From positions 992,001-1,056,000 of the forward strand of contig NC_023036.2 of the NCBI RefSeq assembly GCF_000317305.3: DNA of 64,000 nt. The letters run 5' to 3'. Position numbers and translations under genes: made by a program. Position 1 is the stretch's first letter. Every line of letters begins with the position of its first letter. This DNA is from Mycolicibacterium neoaurum VKM Ac-1815D. Its GTDB lineage: Bacteria > Actinomycetota > Actinomycetes > Mycobacteriales > Mycobacteriaceae. Under the pieces are notes generated by a model, which saw nothing but the letters and a program-made list of their open reading frames with translations, searched no databases and was not told the origin of the DNA. Positions 44,945 to 53,805 of this stretch are shown here, piece after piece.

Positions 44945-46468
44945 ATGACCGGCCCATTGTGGTTCGCCTCTCCCCCCGAAGTACATTCGGCGCTGCTGTC
45001 CGCGGGCCCCGGCCCCGTCGCCTTGCTGGCGTCGGCAGGTGCCTGGCACCGATTGAGCATCGAATACCGTGAAGCGGCGATCGAACTCCGCGCCATCCTG
45101 GCCGCGGTGCAGGCGGGTCACTGGCAAGGGCCGAGCGCCGCAAGCTATCTGGTCGCGCATCAGCCCTATCTCGGGTGGCTGTCCGACGCGTCGACAGTCT
45201 GTGCCACCACGGCCACCCAGCTGGAGCACGTCGCCGCCGCCCATCTCGTCGCGCTCGCCGACATGCCGACGCCGGCCGAACTCGCGCTCAACCACACCAC
45301 CCACGCGGCACTGGTCGGCACGAACTTCTTCGGCATCAACACCATCCCGATCGCCGTCAACGAAGCCGACTACCTGCGCATGTGGATGCAGGCTGCGACG
45401 GCGATGGTCGTCTACGACGGCGTCGCAGCCACGGCACTGGCCTCGGTTCCGCGGTTGCCGCCGGTCCCCCCGATTCTTGCGAGCAGTCCAGCGTGCTCCG
45501 ACGGTCTCGCGAATGCCGCGCGCATTCACGCCGTCGACACCGCGACGGCGCTCAACAGCAGTGCGAGCCTGTCCGACCTGCTGGAGGCCGTCCTGAAGAT
45601 CCTGGTCCCAGCGCCCGTGTTCGACATCATCGACGCGCTCCAGAATCTCAACCTCGGCGAGATTCTGGCCTTACTTGCCACCAGTCCCGCCGCCGCGCTC
45701 TTTGCCCTGTCCCCGTTGATCACCGCCGTGTTCGGATTCATCGGATACATCAGCATCAGCCTCACCCTTTTCGCCCTGCAGATCGGTGCCGCGCTCCTAC
45801 TGCTCGGGCCCGCCATCGCCTTGCCAGTTGCCATCGCCCTGTCGGATCCCGGCCGGCTGCTTCACCCTGCTGCCCCGATCCCTGCACCGGCACCTGCCGG
45901 AACAACCCCGACCGGCACGGCCACCGCAGTGACATCGCTGCCGGTGATGACGGCTCCGGCCACGCCCGCCGGTGCCGCGGCCCCCACGGCGACTCCCAGC
46001 CACAGCACACCTGCAGGCCCGCCGAGCCACACTCCCACCGCAAGCCCGGCGAGCCCGCTGCCATATGCCGTCGTCCCACCGGATTCCGAGCCGCCCACCC
46101 ATCCGGGTCTGCACGGCGCGGACACGCACGGCGCTCCCACCGCCGTCGGCGCCGCCGCCTCGACAGCAGCGACCCGACGCAACGCATCACCTGGACGACG
46201 CCGCCGACGGCGCCGAGAGGACCTGCCCGGCGAGGACCACATCCACGTCTACGAAGATCTGCAGGACACCACACCCGCCGATCCCGTGCCCTCCACGGCC
46301 GTGGCCGGTTCGGGTCCCGGCGCCGGCACCCTCGGTCGTCGCAATGCCCTCGCTGACCGACGCTCTCGTGCACGCGGTTTCACCCATGCCACCGCATATC
46401 TCGACGATGACACCCCCTCTTCCGCACCGCTGTTGCCGGGCGCCTGGCCACCACTGGACGAGCGCTAA
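44945..46468 (+). CDS. orphan PPE protein, PPW subfamily, PPE2-like
   Basis: A 507-residue PPE protein, presumably exported by a type VII system. The PPE domain covers the first 170 residues: P10-P11-E12, then GHWQGPSA (W60-x-G62), and [16 protein letters not shown], which matches M. tuberculosis PPE2 almost exactly. A hydrophobic stretch follows near 235-300, then a Pro/Ala/Thr-rich linker, seven consecutive arginines at 418-424 (the region of the PPE2 nuclear-targeting signal) and PLLPGAW at 495-501, the PxxPxxW motif of the PPW subfamily. The GFxGT half of the PPW signature is replaced by GRRNA. No PE or Esx gene is adjacent, unlike most PPE genes. Confidence 0.88.
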   Translation: MTGPLWFASPPEVHSALLSAGPGPVALLASAGAWHRLSIEYREAAIELRAILAAVQAGHWQGPSAASYLVAHQPYLGWLSDASTVCATTATQLEHVAAAHLVALADMPTPAELALNHTTHAALVGTNFFGINTIPIAVNEADYLRMWMQAATAMVVYDGVAATALASVPRLPPVPPILASSPACSDGLANAARIHAVDTATALNSSASLSDLLEAVLKILVPAPVFDIIDALQNLNLGEILALLATSPAAALFALSPLITAVFGFIGYISISLTLFALQIGAALLLLGPAIALPVAIALSDPGRLLHPAAPIPAPAPAGTTPTGTATAVTSLPVMTAPATPAGAAAPTATPSHSTPAGPPSHTPTASPASPLPYAVVPPDSEPPTHPGLHGADTHGAPTAVGAAASTAATRRNASPGRRRRRRREDLPGEDHIHVYEDLQDTTPADPVPSTAVAGSGPGAGTLGRRNALADRRSRARGFTHATAYLDDDTPSSAPLLPGAWPPLDER

Positions 46469-46542
46469 CACCATTGCCCGCATAGGACCCCCAGCGCCAC
46501 ATCATCCCGAACCGGGACGGCGCGACGACGAAAGGAATTGCC

Positions 46543-47265
46543 ATGGCTACCCTCACCGCCCGCCTCTCCGATCTGGCCGCCGACGTCCTGTTCACCTCGG
46601 TGCGGGTCACCGAGGTCACCGAACTGACCCCGAAGTTCCTCAAGGTGAGCCTGGGCTGCGACGCATTCACGCGCGCCCACTGGACTCCCGGCGACAAGCT
46701 GCAACTTCGTCCCCGTCGCGGATCGCTGGCCATGCGGACCTACACACCGATCAACTGGAACCCCGACGAGGGCACCACCGATGTGGTCGCCTACCGTCAC
46801 GGCGACGGCCCGGCCGTGCGCTGGTTCGACAACGCCGTCGCCGGCGTCGATGCCGAGATATTCGGCCCGAGCAAGTCGCTCGATCTCTCCGACACGGTGA
46901 CGCACACCGTGTTCGTGGGAGACGAGACCAGCATCGGCCTGGCCTACGCACTCCAGCAGCTCAACCCGAACGGCGTATTCCTCTACGAAGCACATGAACC
47001 GGAACAGTTGTCGAATGCACTGGCCGCGTTGGGCATTGACGCCGATTCGCACATCCTGCGCAAATCCGCCGATCGCAGAGAATTGCTGGATCACCTCTTC
47101 GAGGCCGCCGCGATCGGTCGAACGGGAGCATCGGTCGACATCGTGGTCACAGGCGACGCCGCCACGGTGAACGCCGTGCGCCGCGGTCTGAAGGCTCGTC
47201 CCGACCTGGCACTCCGGATCAAAGCGCGCGCCTACTGGGCATCCGGGTGCACCGGACTGAGCTGA
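46543..47265 (+). CDS. siderophore-interacting-protein-type FAD/NAD(P)H reductase
   Basis: A 240-residue protein of the SIP (ViuB-like) family. The FAD-binding signature MRTYTPINW is near residues 63-71 and the C-terminal half is the SIP-type domain (HTVFVGDETSIGLAYAL). SIP proteins reduce ferric siderophores or ferric complexes in the cytosol. An AAAGGAA ribosome binding site precedes the ATG. Its place behind a PPE protein and a 2Fe-2S reductase suggests uptake and reduction of a metal complex, an inference only. Confidence 0.85.
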   Translation: MATLTARLSDLAADVLFTSVRVTEVTELTPKFLKVSLGCDAFTRAHWTPGDKLQLRPRRGSLAMRTYTPINWNPDEGTTDVVAYRHGDGPAVRWFDNAVAGVDAEIFGPSKSLDLSDTVTHTVFVGDETSIGLAYALQQLNPNGVFLYEAHEPEQLSNALAALGIDADSHILRKSADRRELLDHLFEAAAIGRTGASVDIVVTGDAATVNAVRRGLKARPDLALRIKARAYWASGCTGLS

Positions 47266-47336
47266 TTGGACCGCCGATATCCGCGCCACCCAAAGCCCTT
47301 GCAGGACAAGCACCAATGAGGAGAAGGACGAACACC

Positions 47337-47807
47337 ATGACGCTCACGACCATATGCCGGAACCGCGCCGACCGTCCGACGTTGGCGACGATGACCGTCG
47401 TACTCACTGTCGTAGCTACGCTCGGAGCCGCTGTGGCCCGGGCCGAACCTGTGCCGACCGCACCGTCGGCCGATCAGTTGACCTCACAGATGGCCGTGAT
47501 CTTCGACCTGAACGCCAACAGAGCGCAGCGCGCGTCCTATCTGGAAGCCGGCGACGCGGCGCTCCCGGTGGCAGATATCGTGGCTCGACCGATGGCGCAG
47601 CATCGGTCGATGGTGTCCATGCGCGTGGAGAATCCGACACTCGACGGCACACGGCTGAGCGCCCAGCTGGTGATGTCGGTGATGGGCATGGGAGTGCAGC
47701 ACCGCCCACTGGCTTGGGTCGACGAAGGCGGAACGTGGAAGTTGTCGACCGGCTCGCTGTGCAGCATCTACACCGAGACCTCCCGAACTTCTGACTGCCC
47801 GGTGTGA
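47337..47807 (+). CDS. secreted MTB12-like low-molecular-weight protein
   Basis: A 156-residue exported protein. The signal peptide ends near VARA (about residue 42). The mature part, SADQLTSQMAVIF, followed by GRxxxVEGG-like SYLEAGDAA and a final QHRPLAWVDEGGTWKLS, resembles the C-terminal domain of the mycobacterial antigen MTB12 (CFP-2). The ATG at 47337 is used because AGGAGAAGGA lies before it; an ATG seven codons earlier is the alternative. Last gene of the PPOX-PPE operon. Function unknown, possibly ligand binding in the cell wall. Confidence 0.72.
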   Translation: MTLTTICRNRADRPTLATMTVVLTVVATLGAAVARAEPVPTAPSADQLTSQMAVIFDLNANRAQRASYLEAGDAALPVADIVARPMAQHRSMVSMRVENPTLDGTRLSAQLVMSVMGMGVQHRPLAWVDEGGTWKLSTGSLCSIYTETSRTSDCPV

Positions 47808-47864
47808 CGCGGGTCGTGTAGTCCCAGCATGGCCACACGCACGCCTCAACGCGCCTTCAAGCTT

Positions 47865-47879
47865 TCGCCGTGACGGCGA
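47865..47879. terminator. bidirectional hairpin TCGCCG-TGA-CGGCGA
   Basis: Perfect 6-bp stem with a three-base loop in the gap between the convergent PPE operon and kinase gene, ending one base before the latter's stop codon. No U-tract. It probably separates the two transcription units. Confidence 0.4.
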
Positions 47880-47880
47880 T

Positions 47881-48921
47881 TCATCGGCTCGGTGACCAGT
47901 CACCCACCGCGATACGGGCAGACAGTTCGAAGAGGCCGATGGCGCACCGGTGCAGATGCTCGCCGATCTCGCGGGGTGCTCGGCCGGATAGCGCGCGTAC
48001 CCAGGTTCCCTCCAGTACCACGGCCATCTTGAAGCCGGCGAGCGCTGTGTACCAATCGATCTGGTCGGTGCTTCTGCTGCTGGTGGCCGCGTAGGCCTCG
48101 ATGACCTGGCGCCGTGCCGGTAGCCCACCCGCCGCCGCCAGCCGTTCCCCGGTGGCGACCGGTGCCGGGTCCTGCGGCCAGCAGGCGAGCAGCCAGCCCA
48201 GGTCCAGCAGCGGGTCGCCGACGGTGCACATCTCCCAGTCCACGATCGCGGCGACCTCGGGACGGTGTGCGTCGAGCAGCACGTTGTTGAGGTGGAAATC
48301 GCCGTGCATGATGCCCGGGCGAGGATCGGCGGGCTGGTGGTTGCGCAGCCACTGCACGGTCGGCCCGACATCGGGCAGGTCACGGGCTTCGGCATCGCCG
48401 TAGTCGTACCCGGCCAGCACGCCGACCCACTGGTCCACCTGGCGGTCGAGGAAGCTGCCGGGTTTGGCGAATCCGGCCATCGGGGTGCCGGTCGGATCGA
48501 GCTCGCCCAGTGCGGCCAGCGCGCGTGCGACCGCCAGCCCGGATTCGTGCCGGGTCGCCGCGTCCGCGCTGTAGTGCTCGCTGATGTTGTCGCCGGGGTT
48601 GAACCCATCGACCTCTTCCATCAGGTAGAAGACCATGTCCATGACGGCGAGGTCGTCGCAGCACGCGACGAGCCGGGGATGCGGGACTTCCGTGCCCGCC
48701 AGCGATGTCAGCGCCGCGACCTCGCGAAGCATCGTGCGGTTGCTCGACGGTCGGGGGTGCACCGGCGGGCAGCGCAGGACCAGCCTGCGGCCGTCCACCT
48801 CGAGCGCGATCACCCTGTTCTGGGTCCCGCCGGTCAACGCACGGGCATCGGTGATCGAGTCGCCGATACCGCGTTCGCGTAGCCAGGTCTGCACTGGGGC
48901 GAGGTCGATTTCCAGATTCAC
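47881..48921 (-). CDS. APH-family kinase resembling the ACAD10/11 kinase domain
   Basis: A 346-residue phosphotransferase. The catalytic loop HGDFHLNN is at 206-213 (D208) and the metal aspartate is D228 in IVDWEMCTVGDPLLDLGW, the exact pattern of the kinase domain fused to acyl-CoA dehydrogenase in ACAD10/ACAD11 and of LvaA. Those proteins phosphorylate 4-hydroxyacyl-CoAs. An acyl-CoA dehydrogenase of the ACAD10/11 type is encoded on the other side of the divergent operator at 50394. The GTG start overlaps the TetR stop. Confidence 0.88.
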   Translation of the reverse strand: MNLEIDLAPVQTWLRERGIGDSITDARALTGGTQNRVIALEVDGRRLVLRCPPVHPRPSSNRTMLREVAALTSLAGTEVPHPRLVACCDDLAVMDMVFYLMEEVDGFNPGDNISEHYSADAATRHESGLAVARALAALGELDPTGTPMAGFAKPGSFLDRQVDQWVGVLAGYDYGDAEARDLPDVGPTVQWLRNHQPADPRPGIMHGDFHLNNVLLDAHRPEVAAIVDWEMCTVGDPLLDLGWLLACWPQDPAPVATGERLAAAGGLPARRQVIEAYAATSSRSTDQIDWYTALAGFKMAVVLEGTWVRALSGRAPREIGEHLHRCAIGLFELSARIAVGDWSPSR

Positions 48922-49580
48922 TGTGGTGGTGTGCCTTTCGTGCTGTCGACCCGAAGGGATCGCAGTCGGCGCGTCTCGGCGGAGACCGGGGCCAGTAGCT
49001 GCCCGGCCGCGACGTCGATCAGGTGGCTCAGGAACAGCGCGTGTTCGGTGCGATCAGTACGGGCCCGCAGGGCGAGTTCGACGACGACGAACCGGGTGGT
49101 GAGGAAACGGCGGTGCAGCAGTACGGCTTCGGGTTCCAACAGCGGTTCGAGCAGCGTGCGCCAACGCTGCATGCTGCTGGTGGGGGAACCCGCACCGAGT
49201 GGTTCGACCGACGGGTCCGGTCTGGTCAGCAGATCCGACATGGTTCGCAAAAAGCCGGCACCGGCGATGCCCTGATCCAGCTTGGCGCCCAGCGGCCGGA
49301 CGAGTGCGGCGGCCAGCAGGGCGACGTCGCCGGTTCCACCTGCCTCATACGCGTCCAGCAGGGCGTGCCGACGACTCTCGATCTCGGGATTGTGCTTGTC
49401 CAGCAAGGCCTTGACCAGACCGTCGCGATCCCCGAACCAGTACTGGCCGGCGACGACGTTCTTCGATCCCGCTTCGCGACTGATCTCCCGCATGGACACG
49501 GCGTCGACACCGCGTTCGGCGAACAGCCGTTCCGCGGCCTCCAGCAGCCGCTCGCGGGTCTCCTTGTTCGGGGCGCTCAT
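48918..49580 (-). CDS. TetR-family transcriptional regulator
   Basis: A 220-residue TetR regulator with the helix-turn-helix at residues 8-52 (RERLLEAAERLFAERGVDAVSMREISREAG) and a ligand domain of the TetR_C type behind it. It overlaps the SDR gene by ATGA and the kinase gene by GTGA, forming an SDR-tetR-kinase operon. The strong inverted repeat at 50348-50380 between this operon and the acyl-CoA dehydrogenase is its likely operator, with autoregulation. Confidence 0.9.
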   Translation of the reverse strand: MSAPNKETRERLLEAAERLFAERGVDAVSMREISREAGSKNVVAGQYWFGDRDGLVKALLDKHNPEIESRRHALLDAYEAGGTGDVALLAAALVRPLGAKLDQGIAGAGFLRTMSDLLTRPDPSVEPLGAGSPTSSMQRWRTLLEPLLEPEAVLLHRRFLTTRFVVVELALRARTDRTEHALFLSHLIDVAAGQLLAPVSAETRRLRSLRVDSTKGTPPQ

Positions 49581-50323
49581 CCCAGTCCGCTGGCCATGCC
49601 GCCATCGACCTTGAGGATGGCGCCGGTGGTGAACGAGGCGTCCGGACCGGCCAGGTAGGCGACGGCGCCGACGATCTCCTCGGGTCGGCCGATGCGTCCG
49701 AGTGGTACCGACTGCTCGATCCGGTGCACCGTGTCATCGTTCCAGGCGGCGGTGACGTCGGTGTCGAACGGACCGGCCATCACGGCGTTGACCCGCACGG
49801 CGGGGCCGAATGCGCGGGCCAACCCGCCGGTGACGGTGTTCAGCGCTGCCTTGGCGGCCGCATACGGCAGGTCATACGGTTCGGGGTGCACCGCGGCGAT
49901 GCTGGTGATGTTGATGATGGACCCGCCATCACCCCGGCGCATCAGGTCGCCGGCGCGCACCGCCAGCCGGAACGGGCCGCCGAAGTTGACCCCGACCACC
50001 TTGGTGAACAGTTCCTCACTGAGCTCGGGCAGTGACGGATAGTGCGGGGACATCCCGGCATTGTTGACCAGGACGTCGATTCGGTCGAATCGCTGTTCGA
50101 CGAAATCGATCAGCGCGTCGCACTGGTCCCAGGACGCGACGTGGCAGCCGAAGCCGACGGCGTCCACCCCGTGCGCATCGCGTAGTTCGCGGGCGAGCGC
50201 ATCGCAGGCATCGGCCTTGCGGCTGGAGACCACCACATGATCGCCCGCGGCGGCGAAATGGCGACACATCGCCTTGCCAAGGCCGCGGCTCCCTCCGGTC
50301 ACCACGACAACTCGTCCGGCCAT
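49577..50323 (-). CDS. short-chain dehydrogenase/reductase
   Basis: A 248-residue SDR with TGGSRGLGK near residues 9-17, NNAG and a catalytic YAAAK motif after the ITSIA serine strand. The ATG at 50323 is preferred because GGGAGGTG precedes it; an in-frame ATG 36 bases upstream would lie inside the operator. First gene of the SDR-tetR-kinase operon. Likely interconverts a hydroxy- and ketoacyl intermediate of the same pathway. Confidence 0.88.
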   Translation of the reverse strand: MAGRVVVVTGGSRGLGKAMCRHFAAAGDHVVVSSRKADACDALARELRDAHGVDAVGFGCHVASWDQCDALIDFVEQRFDRIDVLVNNAGMSPHYPSLPELSEELFTKVVGVNFGGPFRLAVRAGDLMRRGDGGSIINITSIAAVHPEPYDLPYAAAKAALNTVTGGLARAFGPAVRVNAVMAGPFDTDVTAAWNDDTVHRIEQSVPLGRIGRPEEIVGAVAYLAGPDASFTTGAILKVDGGMASGLG

Positions 50324-50347
50324 CTGGCGGGCACCTCCCTCTAAGCG

Positions 50348-50380
50348 ATACAGTCGCATCGAAGTTTAATGCAACTGTAT
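50348..50380. promoter_or_regulatory. inverted-repeat operator between SDR-tetR operon and acyl-CoA dehydrogenase
   Basis: Arms ATACAGTCGCAT (50348-50359) and ATGCAACTGTAT (50369-50380) match at 11 of 12 positions around a 9-base AT-rich spacer. It lies 24 bases from the SDR start and 14 from the dehydrogenase start, so binding would shut both promoters. The TetR protein encoded two genes away is the natural candidate. Confidence 0.65.
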
Positions 50381-50393
50381 TGGAGTGTAGCTG

Positions 50394-51689
50394 ATGTGGG
50401 ACTTCTCGACGGAGCCGGAGTTTCAGGCGAAACTCGACTGGGCGGATGCCTTTGTGCGGTCCGAGGTGGAGCCGCTCGACCATGTGCTCGGCGATCCGTA
50501 TGACAAGAGCGACGCGCGGGCGATGCGGCTGATCGCACCGTTGAAGGAACAGGTTCGCGCCCAACGGCTCTGGGCCTGCCACCTGACCCCCGAACACGGC
50601 GGACAGGGCTACGGCCAAGTCAAGCTGGCGCTGCTCAACGAGATCCTGGGGCGCTCGCGCTGGGCGCCATCGGTCTTCGGTTGTCAGGCGCCGGATTCGG
50701 GCAACGCCGAGATCCTGGCCAAGTACGGCACCGCCGAGCAGAAGGCCCGCTATCTGCAGCCCCTGCTCGACGGGGAGATCTCGTCCTGCTACTCGATGAC
50801 CGAACCGCTGGCCGGCGCCGATCCGACCCTGTTCACCACTCGCGCGGTTCTCGACGGTGACCACTGGGTGATCAACGGCGAGAAGTGGTTCTCCTCCAAC
50901 GCGCGGTACGCCAGCTTCCTGTTGGTGATGGCGGTGACCGATGACGGCCCCGACCGGCACCGGACGATGTCGATGTTCATCGTGCCCGCCGATACCCCCG
51001 GGGTGGAGATCATCCGTGACGCCGGGGTCGGTACCGAGGGCGCGGACCATTCCAGCCACGCCTACCTGCGGTATCGCGATGTACGGGTGCCCGCCGATCA
51101 CCTGCTCGGCGCGCGGGGTGCCGCCTTCGAGATCGCCCAGACACGGTTGGGCGGCGGACGCATCCACCACGGCATGCGCACGATCGCGCAGGTCCGCAGG
51201 GCGTTCGATCTGATGCTGGAACGTGCCGCGTCACGCACCACTCGGCACGGTCGGCTGGCCGACCTGCAGGCCACCCAGGAGAAGATCGCCGACAGCTGGA
51301 TCGACATCGAACAGTTCCGGCTGCTGCTGCTGCGGACCGCGTGGTTGATCGACAAGCACGACGACTACCGGGCCGTCCGCAAGGACATCGCCGCGGTGAA
51401 GGTCGCCATGCCGCGGGTTTTCCACGATGTGGTGCAACGGGCCATGCAGTTGCACGGTGCACTCGGGATCTCCAACGAGATGCCGTTCTCGGCCATGATG
51501 GTCGAAGCACAGGTGATGGCGGTGGCCGACGGGCCGACCGAGGTGCACAAGTGGACCCTGGCCAAGAGTCTGTTGCGCGACGTGGTCCCGGGAGACCCGA
51601 AATTCGGCTCGGGTCACCTGCCGACCTTGCGCGATGCCGCACGCGAGCACCTCGCCGCGCGGCTCGAGGCGGCGGCGGCCGACCTGTGA
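50394..51689 (+). CDS. acyl-CoA dehydrogenase, ACAD10/11 type
   Basis: A 431-residue FAD-dependent acyl-CoA dehydrogenase. CYSMTEPLAGAD and the substrate/FAD loop are standard. The C-terminal half, FEIAQTRLGGGRIHHGMRTI, then IEQFRLLLLRTAWLID and VADGPTEVHKWTLAK, matches human ACAD10/ACAD11 and LvaC more closely than beta-oxidation dehydrogenases. Those enzymes act on 4-phosphoryloxyacyl-CoA. The matching kinase domain is a separate gene here (47881-48921). The stop overlaps the next ATG (TGATG). Confidence 0.9.
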   Translation: MWDFSTEPEFQAKLDWADAFVRSEVEPLDHVLGDPYDKSDARAMRLIAPLKEQVRAQRLWACHLTPEHGGQGYGQVKLALLNEILGRSRWAPSVFGCQAPDSGNAEILAKYGTAEQKARYLQPLLDGEISSCYSMTEPLAGADPTLFTTRAVLDGDHWVINGEKWFSSNARYASFLLVMAVTDDGPDRHRTMSMFIVPADTPGVEIIRDAGVGTEGADHSSHAYLRYRDVRVPADHLLGARGAAFEIAQTRLGGGRIHHGMRTIAQVRRAFDLMLERAASRTTRHGRLADLQATQEKIADSWIDIEQFRLLLLRTAWLIDKHDDYRAVRKDIAAVKVAMPRVFHDVVQRAMQLHGALGISNEMPFSAMMVEAQVMAVADGPTEVHKWTLAKSLLRDVVPGDPKFGSGHLPTLRDAAREHLAARLEAAAADL

Positions 51690-52733
51690 TGCGCGCGGCG
51701 GTGATGTCCGGGGTGGGAGCCCCGCGCCTTGTCGATATCGCGGTTCCCGAACCGGGGCCCGGTGAGGTGCGGGTGGCGGTGCGTGCCTGCGGGGTATGCG
51801 GTTCGGACCTGCACCTCATCGACGGCGATATTCCGGTGCCCGAGATCCCGCTGATCCTCGGCCACGAGGCGTCCGGCGTCATCGACAAGGTGGGACCAGG
51901 TGTGTCCGCCCCCGTGGCACCCGGGGACCGTGTGCTGGTCAACCCCATCGTGGTCTGCGGGACATGCCGGGCCTGCCGCGCGGGCCGGACCAACCAGTGC
52001 CCCGACAACATCGTGCTCGGGGTGGCGCGCGGGCGCGGCGGCCGACTACGTGGTCGTACCTGCGGGCAACGTCCACCGGATACCGGAATCGATCGACTTC
52101 GCCACCGCGGCGATCATGGCCGATGCGGTGGCCGGGCCGTTCCATGCCATCCGGACCGCCGGGGTGCGCGCGGGTGACACGGTGGCGGTGTTCGGACTCG
52201 GCGGACTCGGCATCCACGCGGTCATGATCCTCAAGCAGGTGGTGGGTGCAAGGGTGGTCGGCGTCGATACCTATGACGCTGCCCTGCAGCGGGCGGCCGG
52301 GTTCGGGGTGGATATCGTCATCGATGCCCGGGCGGGCCTGCCGAGTCAGCAGATTCACGCCGAAACCGGCGGGGTCGACGCCAGTTTCGAGTTCGTCGGC
52401 CGCGCCGATACGGTCGAACAGGCGGTCCGCAGCCTACGGCCGGGCGGGCTGTGTTCGGTGATGGGAATCGGAACCGACAAGCTCGGCGGCAGCATGTCGG
52501 TCTCGACGTTCGTCGCCAACGAATGGACGCTGCGCGGATCCTACGGTTACGTCCCCGCCGACCTCGATGACCTGATCGAGCTGGTGGGCGGGGGCACGCT
52601 GCGCATCGCGGGGACCATCAGTCATCGCATGCCCCTGCACGACTACCAGCAGGGGCTGGCCACCCTGCGCGATCGCAGCCGTAACCCGATCCGGGTGGTG
52701 ATCGACGTCGACAACCGGCCTACGGATGAATGA
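51689..52733 (+). pseudogene. zinc-dependent alcohol dehydrogenase (MDR family), frameshifted
   Basis: The first part reads as a medium-chain zinc alcohol dehydrogenase: CGVCGSDLHL, GHEASG and the structural zinc cysteines of CGTCRACRAGRTNQC. Near 52031-52042, in a run of G and C, the reading frame jumps by one base, and the rest (ADYVVVPAGNVHRIPES, FGLGGLGIHAV, to the stop at 52731) continues in the next frame. One surplus base in 1045 explains it; corrected, the protein would be 347 residues, normal for the family. Read as is, translation ends at about residue 162. Either a sequencing error in GC-rich DNA or a true recent mutation. Confidence 0.85.
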
Positions 52734-52742
52734 CCCAGGACG

Positions 52743-53585
52743 CTAACGAATGTGGGGTTCGAGGAGCGTATCCCACGCGGTGGATAGCTTCTCGTACTCT
52801 TCGGCGCAGCTTTCGGCGCGGTCCTCGTTGAGGGCACCGTCGTCGACCAGGTACCGGAAATTGGTCTCGTCGGAGCCGTATACATAGCAGAGGAAGTTCG
52901 CCGATCGTTGGGGGTCGAGCGAATGGGTATCCGAGAAGTCCGTGTCGTCGTATTCGGCGACGCGGCTGCCGGCGAGAGCGTAGGACTCCGCTGCGGTCAG
53001 CAGAAAATCTTTCGAATCGTCATCGCTGGTGAGTATGTACGCGGCCATCTGGTCGGCGACATCCTCCTCCCGGCCCGTGATGGGCAGCTCGAGCTCGCCG
53101 ATGAGAGCGTGCCCTAGTTCGTGGTATAGAACCGCGACGACGCTGCGATACACGGAGATGTCGAGATCGTCTCCGGTAACGCCTGCCGCCGAGAAGCTTT
53201 CACGCTCCTCGCGCACCAACTCGTAGCAGAGTTCGATGCTGTGGGCCTCCTCGTTGTAGAAGGCGTTCGATTCTCCGCAGTCAAGGCCCATCACCTTCAC
53301 CTCGCGTGGAATCCGCACGTAATCGTTCATGTTGTCGGCGAAATCCTCCAGGACACTGCGGTCCCGAAGGAACTGCTCGTCGACGGCGGTTTCCGGGCTC
53401 GCGGGTTCGTATGTCACGACGAATAGTCCTTCGGGATCGACAGGCTTCGCACTTTCCGGCAGGTGCGCAATCTCGGAAGCCTGCCCATCCCCACAGGCAA
53501 CCACCACGCACGCTGACAGAACCCCGAGTGCGAGTAATCGCCCGCCCGGCGGCCGGCGCCTCCGAAGGCGTCGCTGCGGCGCCAC
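52743..53585 (-). CDS. lipoprotein with zincin motif (DUF4344-like putative metallopeptidase)
   Basis: A 280-residue exported protein with signal peptide and lipobox VVVACG near C32. HELGH at 155-159 is a zinc-binding HExxH motif, followed by REEDVADQMAAYIL, as in DUF4344 putative metallopeptidases. Start choice is uncertain: the GTG at 53585 gives a basic N-region directly before the hydrophobic core, but GTGs further upstream are possible and none has a good ribosome binding site. The gene stands alone between two convergent or divergent neighbours. The peptidase substrate is unknown. Confidence 0.75.
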   Translation of the reverse strand: MAPQRRLRRRRPPGGRLLALGVLSACVVVACGDGQASEIAHLPESAKPVDPEGLFVVTYEPASPETAVDEQFLRDRSVLEDFADNMNDYVRIPREVKVMGLDCGESNAFYNEEAHSIELCYELVREERESFSAAGVTGDDLDISVYRSVVAVLYHELGHALIGELELPITGREEDVADQMAAYILTSDDDSKDFLLTAAESYALAGSRVAEYDDTDFSDTHSLDPQRSANFLCYVYGSDETNFRYLVDDGALNEDRAESCAEEYEKLSTAWDTLLEPHIR

Positions 53586-53805
53586 GTCGCTGCGGAAAAG
53601 GCTCGCCCACAGCGAGGTCGGGATCACGGGCACATCGACGCTCAACTCGGAGCCACCTATCTGTCCTTGGGTTCCAGCGAACCGACAGCAACGATTGCAC
53701 ACCCACAAGGCCCGCGCCCTCGCATCTGGTCGGTTCAGTGCCGACTCCGGTGATGGCATTCGTGAAGTGAACCGGCCGGTGCCGGCCGCGCCTACACTCG
53801 GGCCG

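Noticed and set aside
52031-52042. Programmed +1 frameshift in the alcohol dehydrogenase.
   Set aside because: No slippery codon, stimulatory stem or precedent in the family; a sequencing error or mutation is simpler.
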